Shown here: positions 47,778 through 56,883 of the stretch, piece by piece | Numbering within the stretch: the first letter of the stretch is position 1 | Layout of the letters: each line of letters begins with the position of its first letter | Origin: Brevibacterium sp. UCMA 11754 | Lineage (GTDB): Bacteria > Actinomycetota > Actinomycetes > Actinomycetales > Brevibacteriaceae | Direction: 5' to 3' | Assembly (NCBI RefSeq): GCF_021532275.1 | Contig: NZ_JACBOT010000025.1 | Span: forward strand, 62,001 to 126,000 | DNA length: 64,000 bases | Notes under the pieces: generated by a model | The model's database searches: none | Seen by the model: the letters and a program-made list of their open reading frames with translations, nothing else | What the model was told of the DNA's origin: nothing | Program-made: the position numbers and the translations under genes

Positions 47778-48956
47778 TTAGGCCTCGACGATGGCTGCGA
47801 TGAGGTCGTCGACGTCCTCGGCGGTGGTGTCGAAGGCGCACATGAGGCGCACGACATTCTTGGCCATGGGCCAGTCGGCAAAGGCGAATTTCTGCCGAGC
47901 TCGTGCTGCGACCTCCTCAGGCATGTGCACGAAGACGACGTTGGATTCGGTCTTCGCCACGATCGAGATATCGGGTGCACGGCCGGTGGCGGCCGCCTCG
48001 GCGAGGCCATCTGCCAATCGTTGGGCCATGGTGTTGGCGTGACTCGCGGAGGTGCGCCACAGCTCGCCATCGTAGAGGGCGCCCAGCTGGGCGGAGAGGA
48101 ATCGCATCTTCGATGACAGCTGCAGGTTCATCTTCCGCAGGAACTTCATCCCCTGGCCGATGTCGGGGTTGAGGACGACGATCGCTTCTGCGCCGAGGAG
48201 TCCGTTCTTCGTCCCACCAAGGCTGATGATGTCGACGCCGGTCGCCGTCGTCAGCGATCCGAGCTCAGTGTTCAAATAGGCCGCGGCATTGCCAAGACGC
48301 GAACCGTCAACATGCAGGATCATATCGAGCCTGTGAGCCGTGTCGGCGATCTGGCGAATCTCCTCCGGCGTGTATGTCGTGCCCCACTCGGTCGATTCCG
48401 AGATGCTCACGGCCAAGGGCTGAGCGTTATGTTCGTTGCCGCGGCCGAGGACCGCGCCTTCGATGATCTCGGGAGTCAGCTTCCCGTCGGGGGTAGCTGC
48501 GCCAATGATCTTGAGTCCGCCGACCTTTTCCGGTGCGCCGGTTTCGTCATAGTTGATGTGGGCGGAGGCTGCGGTGATGACGGCCGCCCAGCGGGGCAGC
48601 GCCGACTGCAGCGCGAGGACGTTGGCGCCGGTGCCGTTGAAGACCGGGAACGCCTGGGCGGAGGGGCCGAAGTGGCCCTTCATCACCTCGCCGAGGCGCG
48701 CGGTCCAGGGGTCGCCCCCGTATCCGGGAGTGTGTCCGACATTGGCGTCCGTGATTGCGGCGATGACTTCCGGGTGGGCACCGGCCCAATTGTCGGAGCC
48801 GAAGTTGCGCGGGTGAGCCGAAGGCGAGGTGTCGACGGGCTGCGGGTCGAGGGGCTGCGGGTCGAGGGGCGTCGCCTGGCCGAGGGGCATCGCCTGGCCG
48901 GGTGGCGTCGCCTGGCCGGCCGGTATGTTCTGGGACAGCGGTGTCTGATCATTCAC
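47778..48956 (-). CDS. low-specificity L-threonine aldolase / beta-eliminating lyase
   Basis: 392 residues. NFGSDNWAGAHPEVIAAITDANVGHTPGYGGDPWT, FNGTGANVLAL, HVDGSRLGNA and SLGGTKNGLLGAEAIVV (PLP-binding Lys) define the PLP aldolase family, which cleaves threonine or allo-threonine to glycine and acetaldehyde. The first ~45 residues are a Pro/Gln/Gly repeat (PAGQATPPGQAMPLGQATP, then two PLDPQ units) not present in normal family members. An internal ATG is absent there, so the extension is probably translated. Confidence 0.9.
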   Translation of the reverse strand: MNDQTPLSQNIPAGQATPPGQAMPLGQATPLDPQPLDPQPVDTSPSAHPRNFGSDNWAGAHPEVIAAITDANVGHTPGYGGDPWTARLGEVMKGHFGPSAQAFPVFNGTGANVLALQSALPRWAAVITAASAHINYDETGAPEKVGGLKIIGAATPDGKLTPEIIEGAVLGRGNEHNAQPLAVSISESTEWGTTYTPEEIRQIADTAHRLDMILHVDGSRLGNAAAYLNTELGSLTTATGVDIISLGGTKNGLLGAEAIVVLNPDIGQGMKFLRKMNLQLSSKMRFLSAQLGALYDGELWRTSASHANTMAQRLADGLAEAAATGRAPDISIVAKTESNVVFVHMPEEVAARARQKFAFADWPMAKNVVRLMCAFDTTAEDVDDLIAAIVEA

Positions 48957-49153
48957 ACGTTCAGATTAGCCTCCCGCGCCGGCCCCGCACAGTCCGTTCC
49001 ACAACCACCCGTTGCAACGGGGTGATTTGATGCTGGCGGGATGGGTTGCTGAACCAACTGGAGGGAAAGCGAGCCCGGGTGTGAATTGCTGCTCCCGGTG
49101 CGTGACGCATCGGTACGCGCCGCCGCCAGCCGCTCACTTTCCTGCGGACACGC

Positions 49154-49219
49154 AAAAGCGCGGTCAAGGTGCAGTTGCCTAGCGTGTGTGCTGAGCGGTC
49201 GCACCCTGACCGCGCTGTT
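49154..49219 (-). terminator. terminator of sucCD
   Basis: On the minus strand AGCGCGGTCAGGGTGC pairs with GCACCTTGACCGCGCT (one mismatch), with a ~28-nt loop, followed by TTTTGCG. It starts just after the sucD stop. The remaining gap to 48957 shows no gene. Confidence 0.75.
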
Positions 49220-49234
49220 GTCGAGCGGGACGAC

Positions 49235-50131
49235 TCAGGCGAGGAGTTCGCGCATGAGGTCGGCGGTTTCGGTCGGGGTCTTGCCGACCTTCACGCCTGC
49301 AGCCTCAAGGGCTTCCTTCTTCGCCGCAGCGGTTCCTGAGGAGCCGGAGACGATGGCGCCGGCGTGGCCCATGGTCTTGCCCTCGGGAGCTGTGAAGCCT
49401 GCAACGTAGCCGACGACCGGCTTCGTCACGTTGTCCTTGATGTAGGCAGCGGCACGCTCTTCAGCGTCTCCGCCGATCTCGCCGATCATGACGATGGCTT
49501 CGGTCTCAGGATCGTTCTCGAACGCTTCGAGCGCATCGATGTGCGTGGTGCCGATGACCGGGTCACCACCGATTCCGATGGCAGTGGAGAAGCCGAGGTC
49601 ACGCAGTTCGTACATCATCTGGTAGGTCAGCGTGCCGGACTTGGAGACCAGTCCGAGCTTGCCCTTCTTGGTGATGTTGGCAGGGATGATGCCTGCCAGC
49701 GATGCCTCTGGCGAGATGATGCCCGGGCAGTTGGGTCCGATGATGCGGGTCGCATTGCCTGCGGCCTGAGCACGTGCCCAGACTTCGGCGGCGTCCTGGA
49801 CCGGGATGCCCTCGGTGATGATGACGAGCAGACCGATCTTGGCGTCAACGGCTTCGATGGCCGCATCCTTGGAGAATGCAGGCGGCACGAAGGCCACGGA
49901 GACGTCGGCACCGGTGGCTTCCATTGCCTCGGCGACTGATCCGAAGACGGGCAGCTCAACTTCGTTGCCGTCTTTGTCGTTGTGCTTGACGGTGGTGCCG
50001 GCCTTGCGGGCGTTGACACCGCCGACGACGTTGGATCCGGCTGCGAGCATGCGCGCAGTGTGCTTGGTTCCTTCGCCGCCGGTGATGCCCTGGACGATGA
50101 TCTTCGAATCGGAATTCAGGAAGATAGACAT
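49235..50131 (-). CDS. sucD: succinyl-CoA synthetase alpha subunit
   Basis: 298 residues, normal length. [20 protein letters not shown] binds Co[15 protein letters not shown] is conserved, and the phosphorylated His256 lies in [14 protein letters not shown]. It converts succinyl-CoA to succinate with NDP phosphorylation in the TCA cycle. The gene lies 18 bp after sucC and ends at a terminator. The sdh genes at the right end of the window supply the next TCA step. Confidence 0.97.
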   Translation of the reverse strand: MSIFLNSDSKIIVQGITGGEGTKHTARMLAAGSNVVGGVNARKAGTTVKHNDKDGNEVELPVFGSVAEAMEATGADVSVAFVPPAFSKDAAIEAVDAKIGLLVIITEGIPVQDAAEVWARAQAAGNATRIIGPNCPGIISPEASLAGIIPANITKKGKLGLVSKSGTLTYQMMYELRDLGFSTAIGIGGDPVIGTTHIDALEAFENDPETEAIVMIGEIGGDAEERAAAYIKDNVTKPVVGYVAGFTAPEGKTMGHAGAIVSGSSGTAAAKKEALEAAGVKVGKTPTETADLMRELLA

Positions 50132-50149
50132 TTATGTAAAGACCTTTCC

Positions 50150-51319
50150 TTACTTGGCAGCAGCCAGTTCGGCGGCCTTATCGGCTCCACCGTCCATGGT
50201 GTCGGTCAGAGTGACGAGTGGGTTCGCGGCTTCCTTGAGGATCGCACGTCCTTCTTCGACGTTGTTTCCGTCGAGGCGGACGACGAGCGGCTTGGTGGCC
50301 TGGTCGCCGAGGATCTCGAGGGCCTTGACGATGCCGTCGGCCACTGCGTCACAGGCGGTGATTCCGCCGAAGACGTTGACGAAGACTGACTTGACCTGCT
50401 CATCGCCGAGGATGACCTCGAGACCGTTGGCCATCACCTCAGCAGAGGCTCCGCCTCCGATGTCGAGGAAGTTGGCAGGCTTGACGTTGCTGTGCTTCTC
50501 ACCGGCGTAGGCGACGACGTCGAGGGTCGACATGACGAGTCCGGCACCGTTTCCGATGATTCCGACTTCGCCGTCGAGCTTGACGTAGTTGAGGTCGAGC
50601 TTCTTGGCCTTGAGCTCGAGTGGGTTCTCTGCGCTGTCGTCGCGCAGCTCCTCGTGCTCAGGCTGGCGGAAGTCGGCGTTCTCATCGAGAGACACCTTTC
50701 CGTCGAGCGCGATGATGTCACCGGCACCGGTCTTGACCAGCGGGTTGACCTCAACGAGGGATGCGTCTTCCTTCTCGAAGACGGTCCACAGGGACATCAG
50801 CACGGGGGCCACCTTAGCGGCGGTCTCCGCGTCGAAGCCTGCTTCCTTGGCGATCTCTTCGGCCTTCGCAGCATCGATTCCGTCGATGGCAGAGACTGGT
50901 ATCTTGGCGAGAGCTTCCGGGCGTTCCTCAGCGAGCTGCTCGATCTCAACTCCGCCTTCCTTGGAGCACATGGCCAAGTAGGTGCGGTTGGACCGATCGA
51001 GGAGGACCGAGAAGTAGTACTCTTCAGCGATGTCTGCGCCTTCGGCGATCATCACCTTTTCGGTGATGTGGCCCTTGATGTCGAGACCCAGGATGTCCTT
51101 GGCGCGAGCTTCGGCTTCTTCAGGATTCTTCGCAACTTTGACGCCGCCGGCCTTGCCGCGGCCGCCCATCTTGACCTGAGACTTGACGACGACTACTCCG
51201 CCGCCGAGGTCTTCGGCTGCCTTCTTCGCTGCTTCTGGTGTCGTCGCGACCTGAGCCTTGAGCACGGGCACTCCGTGCTTCTCAAACAGGTCACGTGCTT
51301 GATACTCGAAAAGATCCAC
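50150..51319 (-). CDS. sucC: succinyl-CoA synthetase beta subunit
   Basis: 389 residues. [39 protein letters not shown] (ATP-grasp), [24 protein letters not shown] and [22 protein letters not shown] are the SucC blocks. It forms the nucleotide-binding half of the synthetase with SucD. First gene of the sucCD unit; a palindromic operator and a divergent MarR gene lie upstream. Confidence 0.97.
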   Translation of the reverse strand: MDLFEYQARDLFEKHGVPVLKAQVATTPEAAKKAAEDLGGGVVVVKSQVKMGGRGKAGGVKVAKNPEEAEARAKDILGLDIKGHITEKVMIAEGADIAEEYYFSVLLDRSNRTYLAMCSKEGGVEIEQLAEERPEALAKIPVSAIDGIDAAKAEEIAKEAGFDAETAAKVAPVLMSLWTVFEKEDASLVEVNPLVKTGAGDIIALDGKVSLDENADFRQPEHEELRDDSAENPLELKAKKLDLNYVKLDGEVGIIGNGAGLVMSTLDVVAYAGEKHSNVKPANFLDIGGGASAEVMANGLEVILGDEQVKSVFVNVFGGITACDAVADGIVKALEILGDQATKPLVVRLDGNNVEEGRAILKEAANPLVTLTDTMDGGADKAAELAAAK

Positions 51320-51472
51320 GTGTATTCCTTCGTTTCTACTGCCGGGTCTTTTGGCCCCGCAGGTGCGTTGACGGATGCAACAACCATGACCACTTTATTC
51401 CCAAGTGGCCCCGTCCATCCAAACGTGCAGGCCAAATCAGCCAATGAGTAAGAAATGTCTCGCTAAAAAGTA

Positions 51473-51487
51473 TCTTTGGTCCAAAGA
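51473..51487. promoter_or_regulatory. MarR operator palindrome
   Basis: TCTTTGG-T-CCAAAGA is a perfect 7-1-7 repeat in the 195-bp gap between sucC and the MarR gene, 27 bp before the MarR start. Its shape is typical of MarR boxes. It could also influence the divergent sucCD promoter. Confidence 0.65.
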
Positions 51488-51514
51488 ATCTTGATCTGGA
51501 CGTAAAATCGGAAC

Positions 51515-52009
51515 ATGGACGAGGTTGATCGGATTGTCGCGGCATGGCGCCACGAGCGCCCGGATCTCGACGTGTCACCGATGGAGATACTCTCCCGCGT
51601 CTCACGGCTGGCCCGCCAACTGGATTTGGCACGGAAGTCCAGCTTCAGCGACTACGGCATCGAGGGGTGGGCCTTCGACGTGCTCTCCGCCCTGCGCCGT
51701 TCCGGTGAGCCCTATCAGCTCTCCCCCTCAACTCTGCTGCAGGAGACATTGGTCACCAGCGGCACCATGACCAACCGCATCGATCGACTCGTCACCGCCG
51801 GCTGGGTCGAACGACTGCCAGACCCCGGAGATCGCCGAGGTGTGCTCGTGCGGCTGACGGCCGCTGGCCGCGCCACGGTCGACTCCGCTCTTGCCGACCT
51901 GCTGGTCAAGGAGCGCGAGATCCTCAGCGACCTGACTCCGGCAGGACGTCGCAAGCTCGCCTCACTGCTGCGGCAGCTCTCGACCGGATTCGACGCCGAC
52001 GAGAGCTGA
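51515..52009 (+). CDS. MarR-family transcriptional regulator
   Basis: 164 residues. LDLARKSSFSDYGIEGWAFDVLSALRRSG, LLQETLVTSGTMTNRIDRLVTAGWVERLPDPGDRRGVLVRLTAAGR is the MarR winged helix with the DxRxxxVxLT wing. It is monocistronic or followed by the GNAT gene after 78 bp. The ligand is unknown; the operator upstream suggests autorepression. Confidence 0.93.
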   Translation: MDEVDRIVAAWRHERPDLDVSPMEILSRVSRLARQLDLARKSSFSDYGIEGWAFDVLSALRRSGEPYQLSPSTLLQETLVTSGTMTNRIDRLVTAGWVERLPDPGDRRGVLVRLTAAGRATVDSALADLLVKEREILSDLTPAGRRKLASLLRQLSTGFDADES

Positions 52010-52087
52010 GCACCTGTCACAGGGTGCACTCGGGCAGACCCAGTCCGACGGAAGGAAGAGTTCAATGACGAACGAGAAGGAGATGTC

Positions 52088-52774
52088 ATGACCGACGCGA
52101 ACCTCACCGACTGGACCGGGGTCAAGCCACCTCGGCGGGAGACGATCCACGGTCGCTATGTCGACCTCGAGCCCCTCGACCCCCAGCTCCATGCGGATTC
52201 ACTCTTCGCAGCAGCCTCGGCGGACGGATCGGATGAGCGTTTCCGGTACCTGCCGCAGATGCCGCAGACCGCACGCTCGGACTTCGACGAGTGGATTCGC
52301 ACAGCGTCCGAATCGACCGATCCGCTGTTCTTCGCCGTGGTCGACCGCAGCTCCGGGCGGGCCGAGGGTCGACAGGCGCTGATGCGCATCGATGCGAACA
52401 ACGGCGTCATCGAGATCGGCAACATCCTGTGGGGACCGGCCCTGTCACAGACTCGAGGAGCCACCGAGGCATTCTTCCTCTTCGCCGACCTTGCCTTCGC
52501 CAGCGGGTACAGGCGCTTCGAATGGAAGTGCGACAACGACAATGCGCCGTCGAGGAAGGCAGCGACGCGTTTCGGCTTCACCTTCGAAGGTCTGTTCCGA
52601 CAGCACCTCGTCATCAAGGGCCGCAACCGCGACACCGCATGGTTCTCCATCATCGACACCGAATGGCCCAGTCTGCGCGCGGCCTATGTGCGGTGGCTCG
52701 ATGAGGACAACTTCGACGAGGCCGGAGCGCAGAAGGTCAGCCTGAGCGATCTCATGCCGAACCGAGCACAGTAG
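52088..52774 (+). CDS. GNAT family N-acetyltransferase
   Basis: 228 residues with GGAGAT upstream. ETIHGRYVDLEPLDPQLHADSLF, IEIGNILWGPALSQTRGATEAFFLFADLAFASGYRRFEWKCDNDNAPSRKAATRFGFTFEGLFRQHLVIKG follow the RimJ/RimL-like GNAT subgroup. Probably acetylates a protein N-terminus or small amine. MarR co-regulation is possible by position. Confidence 0.9.
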   Translation: MTDANLTDWTGVKPPRRETIHGRYVDLEPLDPQLHADSLFAAASADGSDERFRYLPQMPQTARSDFDEWIRTASESTDPLFFAVVDRSSGRAEGRQALMRIDANNGVIEIGNILWGPALSQTRGATEAFFLFADLAFASGYRRFEWKCDNDNAPSRKAATRFGFTFEGLFRQHLVIKGRNRDTAWFSIIDTEWPSLRAAYVRWLDEDNFDEAGAQKVSLSDLMPNRAQ

Positions 52775-52939
52775 ACAGCAGACAACGCACGAGCTCGATG
52801 CAAGCCGAGCAGTCGGACCCCAGCAATCGGGCCCAGGCCAGCGCGTCCACCGGTGCGAGCGCGACCTCTCGGATTAGGCTGGAAGGCGAGACCGGGCCCT
52901 GGGTCCGGCACCGCCACGACGACCACCTCACGAGGAACC

Positions 52940-53653
52940 ATGCGAATTCGCTCTCTTGCCCTCCTGACCACCGCCGCAGTGCTGGCCACGATGACAGCCT
53001 GCGTTCCCACCTCGGAGGAGACCCGCCCCGAACCGCGTCCCTCCGTCAGCGAGGAGGAGGTCATTCCGGTCGAGACCCCCGATGACGCTCCGAAGGTCTC
53101 CATCGTCGACTCCTCTCCCGGAGGTGCGAAGGACGCTGATCCCCTGTGGCAGGGCCTCGCCGAGGCGGCCGCGAACAAGTCCGAGGCCTACCTCAAGGTC
53201 TATGTCCACACCGGCAACCCCGACGTTCCCGATTCGGGTGAGGCCACCGTCACCGCCGACACTCCGGACAGTGTCAGTGTCACCGTCGATGCCGAGAACG
53301 TCGATACGAAGAAGTCACCGTTCCTGCTCGTTCAGGGGACCTTCACCGTTGAGGAGATCGGCGGGTCCGCGTACACCCTGAAGGCGAAGAACTCCGATGA
53401 CATACCGGAGCTCGACCCGAAGGGCCCCGATGATGAGGCTCGGTGCACGGCCGAGGACGCTCAGGACCGAATCTCGCTGGCCGCTCAAGATCTGGCCGAT
53501 GACCCCGATAAGCGTGAGGACTTCCGTCAGCAGTGGGGCGCCTCTCCCCAGGTCTGGTGGGGCATTCAGAAGACCGCAGCCAGCCTCAACCAAGAGGGTG
53601 GAGTCGCCGGTGACTTCCTCACCGAGGCCTGCGGGGAGTACCTTCAGCAGTAA
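52940..53653 (+). CDS. putative lipoprotein
   Basis: 237 residues from the ATG at 52940 with CGAGGAA upstream. The signal peptide ends in LATMTAC, a plausible lipobox with Cys21. After a Pro/Glu-rich stretch (SEETRPEPRPSVSEEEVIPVE), a single globular domain of ~180 residues contains strands like AYLKVYVHTGNPD and two cysteines (ARCTAED, EACGEYLQQ). No family is recognised. It is 39 bp before the monooxygenase gene. Confidence 0.75.
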   Translation: MRIRSLALLTTAAVLATMTACVPTSEETRPEPRPSVSEEEVIPVETPDDAPKVSIVDSSPGGAKDADPLWQGLAEAAANKSEAYLKVYVHTGNPDVPDSGEATVTADTPDSVSVTVDAENVDTKKSPFLLVQGTFTVEEIGGSAYTLKAKNSDDIPELDPKGPDDEARCTAEDAQDRISLAAQDLADDPDKREDFRQQWGASPQVWWGIQKTAASLNQEGGVAGDFLTEACGEYLQQ

Positions 53654-53692
53654 GGCAGACACCTCAGAACTCGCACGAGAGAACCACACCCC

Positions 53693-54889
53693 ATGAAGAT
53701 CGCGATCGTTGGAGCCGGCATCGGCGGACTCTCAGCCGCCGTCGGCCTGCAGAAGGCCGGCGCACAGGTCACCGTGTTCGAAAGGGCCGCCGAGGTGCGC
53801 GCCGGGGGTTCAGGTCTGTCCGTCTTCGCCAATGGGCTCAGGGCCCTCCAATCCCTGGGCCTCGGCCCTCAGTTCGCAGCGATCACTGACAAGAAGGCAG
53901 AGTCCTTCGCTGCGGGCCAACGACGCCCCGACGGACGCTGGATCGCACGCCTTCCCACCGACAGCGTCGGAGAGCTGCGGATCGTCGACCGAGCCGACCT
54001 GCATCGGATACTGCTCGATGCCCTCGATGAGGGAACCGTGCGCACCAACGCCTTCGTCACCTCGGCGAGCATCGCTGGAACGGTGACGGTCGGACCCGGT
54101 CCCCAGGAAAACTTCGATCTCGTCATCGGTGCCGATGGTCTCAACAGCCAGGTGAGAGAGACCATCAAGTCCGGAATCGGACCTCGCTATTCGGGATATT
54201 CGAGTTGGCGTGGAATCACCGAACGCCCGGTCGACCTCGATGGAGCCGCTGGCGAGACCGTGGGTCGGGGCCTGCGCTTCGGCATCGCTCCACTCAAGGA
54301 CGAGCGCGTGTACTGGTTCGCGGTGGCGAACATGCCCCAGCACGCGAGTTTCGCCGATGAGAAGGCGGCTGTGCGGGACCTGTTCTCCTCCTGGCACGCA
54401 CCGATCGCTGAGCTCATAGCCACGACACCGAGTGACCGAATCCGGCGGACCGCGATTTCAGACCTCGCCGCTCCCCTGCCGACCTACCACCGGGGACGCG
54501 TCGTCCTCCTCGGCGATGCGGCCCATGCGATGACCCCGAATCTGGGTCAGGGCGGCGGTCAGGCCCTCGAGGATGCAGCGACACTGACCGCGTTGCTGGC
54601 ACCGGTCATCGCGGACTCGTCGGGCCCAGTGTCCCCAGCGGACTCGGTGAGCTCAGCGGGTACGTCGACGTCAGCAGGAGGAGTCGACGTTCAGCTGCGG
54701 CGTTACGACCGGCTGCGCAAGAGGCGCAGTCAGTCGATTGCAGCGAAGTCTCGAATTCTCGGTGCCGTCTTCCAGATGCAGTCACCGTTCCTGTCCGGAA
54801 TCCGAGATGCGATCTTCTCTGCTGCGCCTGCCAAGGTCACGGCGGCCCAAGCCGCCAGCGTACAGAAGTGGCACCCGCCGAGCGCCTGA
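53693..54889 (+). CDS. FAD-dependent monooxygenase (PHBH-type)
   Basis: 398 residues. KIAIVGAGIGGLSAAVGLQKAGAQVTVFERA is the FAD-binding GxGxxG motif. LVIGADGLNSQVRE is the DG motif region, and GRVVLLGDAAHAMTPNLGQGGGQALEDAATL is the second FAD motif. This is the class A flavin monooxygenase family, which hydroxylates aromatic or polyketide-type substrates with NAD(P)H and oxygen. A Ser/Gly-rich insert (SSGPVSPADSVSSAGTSTSAGG) precedes the C-terminal helix. Substrate unknown. Confidence 0.92.
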   Translation: MKIAIVGAGIGGLSAAVGLQKAGAQVTVFERAAEVRAGGSGLSVFANGLRALQSLGLGPQFAAITDKKAESFAAGQRRPDGRWIARLPTDSVGELRIVDRADLHRILLDALDEGTVRTNAFVTSASIAGTVTVGPGPQENFDLVIGADGLNSQVRETIKSGIGPRYSGYSSWRGITERPVDLDGAAGETVGRGLRFGIAPLKDERVYWFAVANMPQHASFADEKAAVRDLFSSWHAPIAELIATTPSDRIRRTAISDLAAPLPTYHRGRVVLLGDAAHAMTPNLGQGGGQALEDAATLTALLAPVIADSSGPVSPADSVSSAGTSTSAGGVDVQLRRYDRLRKRRSQSIAAKSRILGAVFQMQSPFLSGIRDAIFSAAPAKVTAAQAASVQKWHPPSA

Positions 54890-54890
54890 G

Positions 54891-54953
54891 CTGGCGGCTG
54901 GCGGCTGGCGGCAGGCGGCTGGCGGCAGGCGGCTGGCGGCTGGCGGCTGGCAG
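54891..54953 (+). repeat. 7-bp minisatellite after the monooxygenase gene
   Basis: Eight complete 7-bp units plus a partial ninth, unit CTGGCGG with CAGGCGG variants, begin one base after the stop codon. The array is not coding in an obvious way. Copy number is likely to vary between strains. Confidence 0.9.
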
Positions 54954-54967
54954 AGCTTGTTCGCCCG

Positions 54968-55270
54968 ATGTGTCACATCACGGGCGAGGCACGTCAGGGA
55001 ATCCCGTCCATTGCAGCGGGGGCGGCAGATGCCCTCGTCGCCCGGATGCTCAACGCAACCATCGACTGGCAGATCAGGCCCACGGCCGATGAAGCCTTCG
55101 CGACCAACGATCATTCCGACGCCGGCTGGGACGCACAAGTCCTCGATGAGTTCGAGGCGCTAGTTGTCGAACTCGCGCCGCTGGCTCAGCGGCTGACGAA
55201 CGTCCTGACACGATTCGAGGGAATGCGGCACCGAGGTCCGAGGCCTCAGCCTTCGAGTGCCCGGTTGTAG
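54968..55270 (+). CDS. uncertain small ORF
   Basis: 100 residues, or 74 from the ATG at 55046. The second half looks protein-like (DWQIRPTADEAFATNDHSDAGWDAQVLDEFEALVVELAPLAQRLTNVLTRFEG) with long helices. It follows the minisatellite and its end overlaps the convergent membrane-protein gene by 25 bp. No ribosome site is convincing and no family is recognised. Confidence 0.35.
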   Translation: MCHITGEARQGIPSIAAGAADALVARMLNATIDWQIRPTADEAFATNDHSDAGWDAQVLDEFEALVVELAPLAQRLTNVLTRFEGMRHRGPRPQPSSARL

Positions 55271-55704
55271 GCGTCGACGACCGAGGGCAGGAAATACCCC
55301 AGAAGCACAGCAAGCGCCGTGACCAGACAGGCCAGCCCGAGCCACAGGGTTCCGGCGATGACGCTGAAGGCGAAGACGATGACGAGCAGTTCGAAGGCGA
55401 TCGCCGCCGGCCGGGCCCAACGATGCAGTTTCCATGATCCGCGCGCCGCAGCGGCCACGCCGGCAGCGAAGATGAGGAACATGACGGCCAGCCCCAGCAG
55501 CGAACCTGCAAGAGCACCTGCACTGAGAGCGGTGAGGATGAATGACAGGGCGGACCCCAGCAGGGCCAGCACCTGAATCCCGAGAACCACAACGACCAGC
55601 AGCATCGCTCGTGGGGTGGGAACACCGTGACCGTCAGGCTCGGCCGAACCACCCGACGGCGAGGAGCCGTCGGGTATGTTCGAACGCTTGTCCCGTGAAC
55701 TCAA
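55246..55704 (-). CDS. integral membrane protein
   Basis: 152 residues from a TTG at 55704 that overlaps the adenosine deaminase stop (TTGA); longer starts would run through that gene in another frame. A Ser/Gly/Pro-rich 40-residue N-terminus precedes four hydrophobic helices (RAMLLVVVVLGIQVLALLG, LAGSLLGLAVMFLIFAAGVAAAA, AAIAFELLVIVFAFSVIAG, LGLACLVTALAVLLGYFLP). No family is recognised. Coupling to the deaminase is suggestive only. Confidence 0.65.
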   Translation of the reverse strand: MSSRDKRSNIPDGSSPSGGSAEPDGHGVPTPRAMLLVVVVLGIQVLALLGSALSFILTALSAGALAGSLLGLAVMFLIFAAGVAAAARGSWKLHRWARPAAIAFELLVIVFAFSVIAGTLWLGLACLVTALAVLLGYFLPSVVDAYNRALEG

Positions 55705-56813
55705 ATATTCACCCGGGCGAACCCTGGAATGAGGATCTCGTCGAGCATGCGCTCGCGCACATCGAGTGGCAGGAACGCCGCGGTGACAGCGTTGACGGTC
55801 GCCCACTCGAGGTCGGTCTGAGTCCAGCCGGCCTCATCGACGAGCAGACGCATCTCACGCGTGACCGACGTCGCTGACATCAGGCGGTTGTCCGGGTTGA
55901 TGGTGACGGCGAAGCCCAAGTCTTTGAGTCCGGTGATCGGATGGGAGGCGATGGAGCCGCCGATGTCGGTCTGCAGATTCGAACTGGGGCACAGCTCGAG
56001 CGGAATCTGCTGATCGAGAACCCAAGCAGCCAGGCTGCCCAGCTGACCTTCGCCCTCGACGATGTCCATGTCCTCGACGATGCGGGCACCGTGGCCGATG
56101 CGCTGGGCATGGCAGATGGTGAGAGCTTCGTGGATCGAGTCCTTGCCGGCAGCCTCACCGGCGTGGATCGTCACGGGCACATATGCCTGGTGGAGTGCGT
56201 TGAACGCGGACAGGTGCGCCGAGGGCGGGAAGCCGTTCTCAGGACCGGCGATGTCGAAGCCGACGACTCCGGATTCGGATCCCTTCTCGCGGTGCCTGAT
56301 GGCCAGTTCTGCGATGGCCATGGAATTGTCCGCCTGGCGCATGGCTGTGATGATCTGACCGACGCGGATGAACTTGCCGTCCGAGGAGGCTTCGATGACT
56401 CCGGCTTCGAGTCCTTCCTGAACGGCTTCGACGACCTCGTCGAGTTCGAGTCCGCCTTCCAGGTGCTGCTCCGGAGCCCAGCGGGCCTCAGCGTAGAACA
56501 CACCGTCGGCGACCTGGTCGAGGACCCATTCCTTGGCCACTCGCATCAGGCCCTCACGACTCTGCATCACGGCTGCCGTGTGAGAGAAGGTCTCGAGGTA
56601 GCGGACCAGATCACCGGAGCTCGCGGAATCGTGGTACCACTGGGCCAGCGCATCGGGTTCGGTGGCGGGCAGTTCGTGGCCGACAGAGGCAGCCAGTTCG
56701 ATCAGCGTGGCGGGGCGCAGGCCACCGTCGAGGTGATCATGGAGGGAGACTTTGGGCAACTGCAGGATCGGGTCGTCTGCTGCGACACCAGCGGGATTAT
56801 TCAACACCCGCAC
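55701..56813 (-). CDS. add: adenosine deaminase
   Basis: 370 residues. KVSLHDHLDGGLRPATL has the metal ligands His25 and His27, FYAEARWAPE and VTIHAGEAAG the substrate and metal residues, CHAQRIGHGARI the catalytic His, and ELCPSSNLQT plus INPDNRLMSAT the final Asp region. The last reads INPDN where most family members have NTDDP or TDNR variants. It deaminates adenosine or deoxyadenosine to inosine. The nucleoside-binding lipoprotein gene just upstream fits nucleoside salvage. Confidence 0.93.
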   Translation of the reverse strand: MRVLNNPAGVAADDPILQLPKVSLHDHLDGGLRPATLIELAASVGHELPATEPDALAQWYHDSASSGDLVRYLETFSHTAAVMQSREGLMRVAKEWVLDQVADGVFYAEARWAPEQHLEGGLELDEVVEAVQEGLEAGVIEASSDGKFIRVGQIITAMRQADNSMAIAELAIRHREKGSESGVVGFDIAGPENGFPPSAHLSAFNALHQAYVPVTIHAGEAAGKDSIHEALTICHAQRIGHGARIVEDMDIVEGEGQLGSLAAWVLDQQIPLELCPSSNLQTDIGGSIASHPITGLKDLGFAVTINPDNRLMSATSVTREMRLLVDEAGWTQTDLEWATVNAVTAAFLPLDVRERMLDEILIPGFARVNI

Positions 56814-56883
56814 AGCTTATCGGATCAGCGTGGAAGAACTCTGAATGAATCGGTCGGCACCAGCGGTGTCACAATCGAGCAGT

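Noticed and set aside
54891..54953. CRISPR-like array
   Set aside because: Units are 7 bp, contiguous and without spacers; no cas genes in the window.
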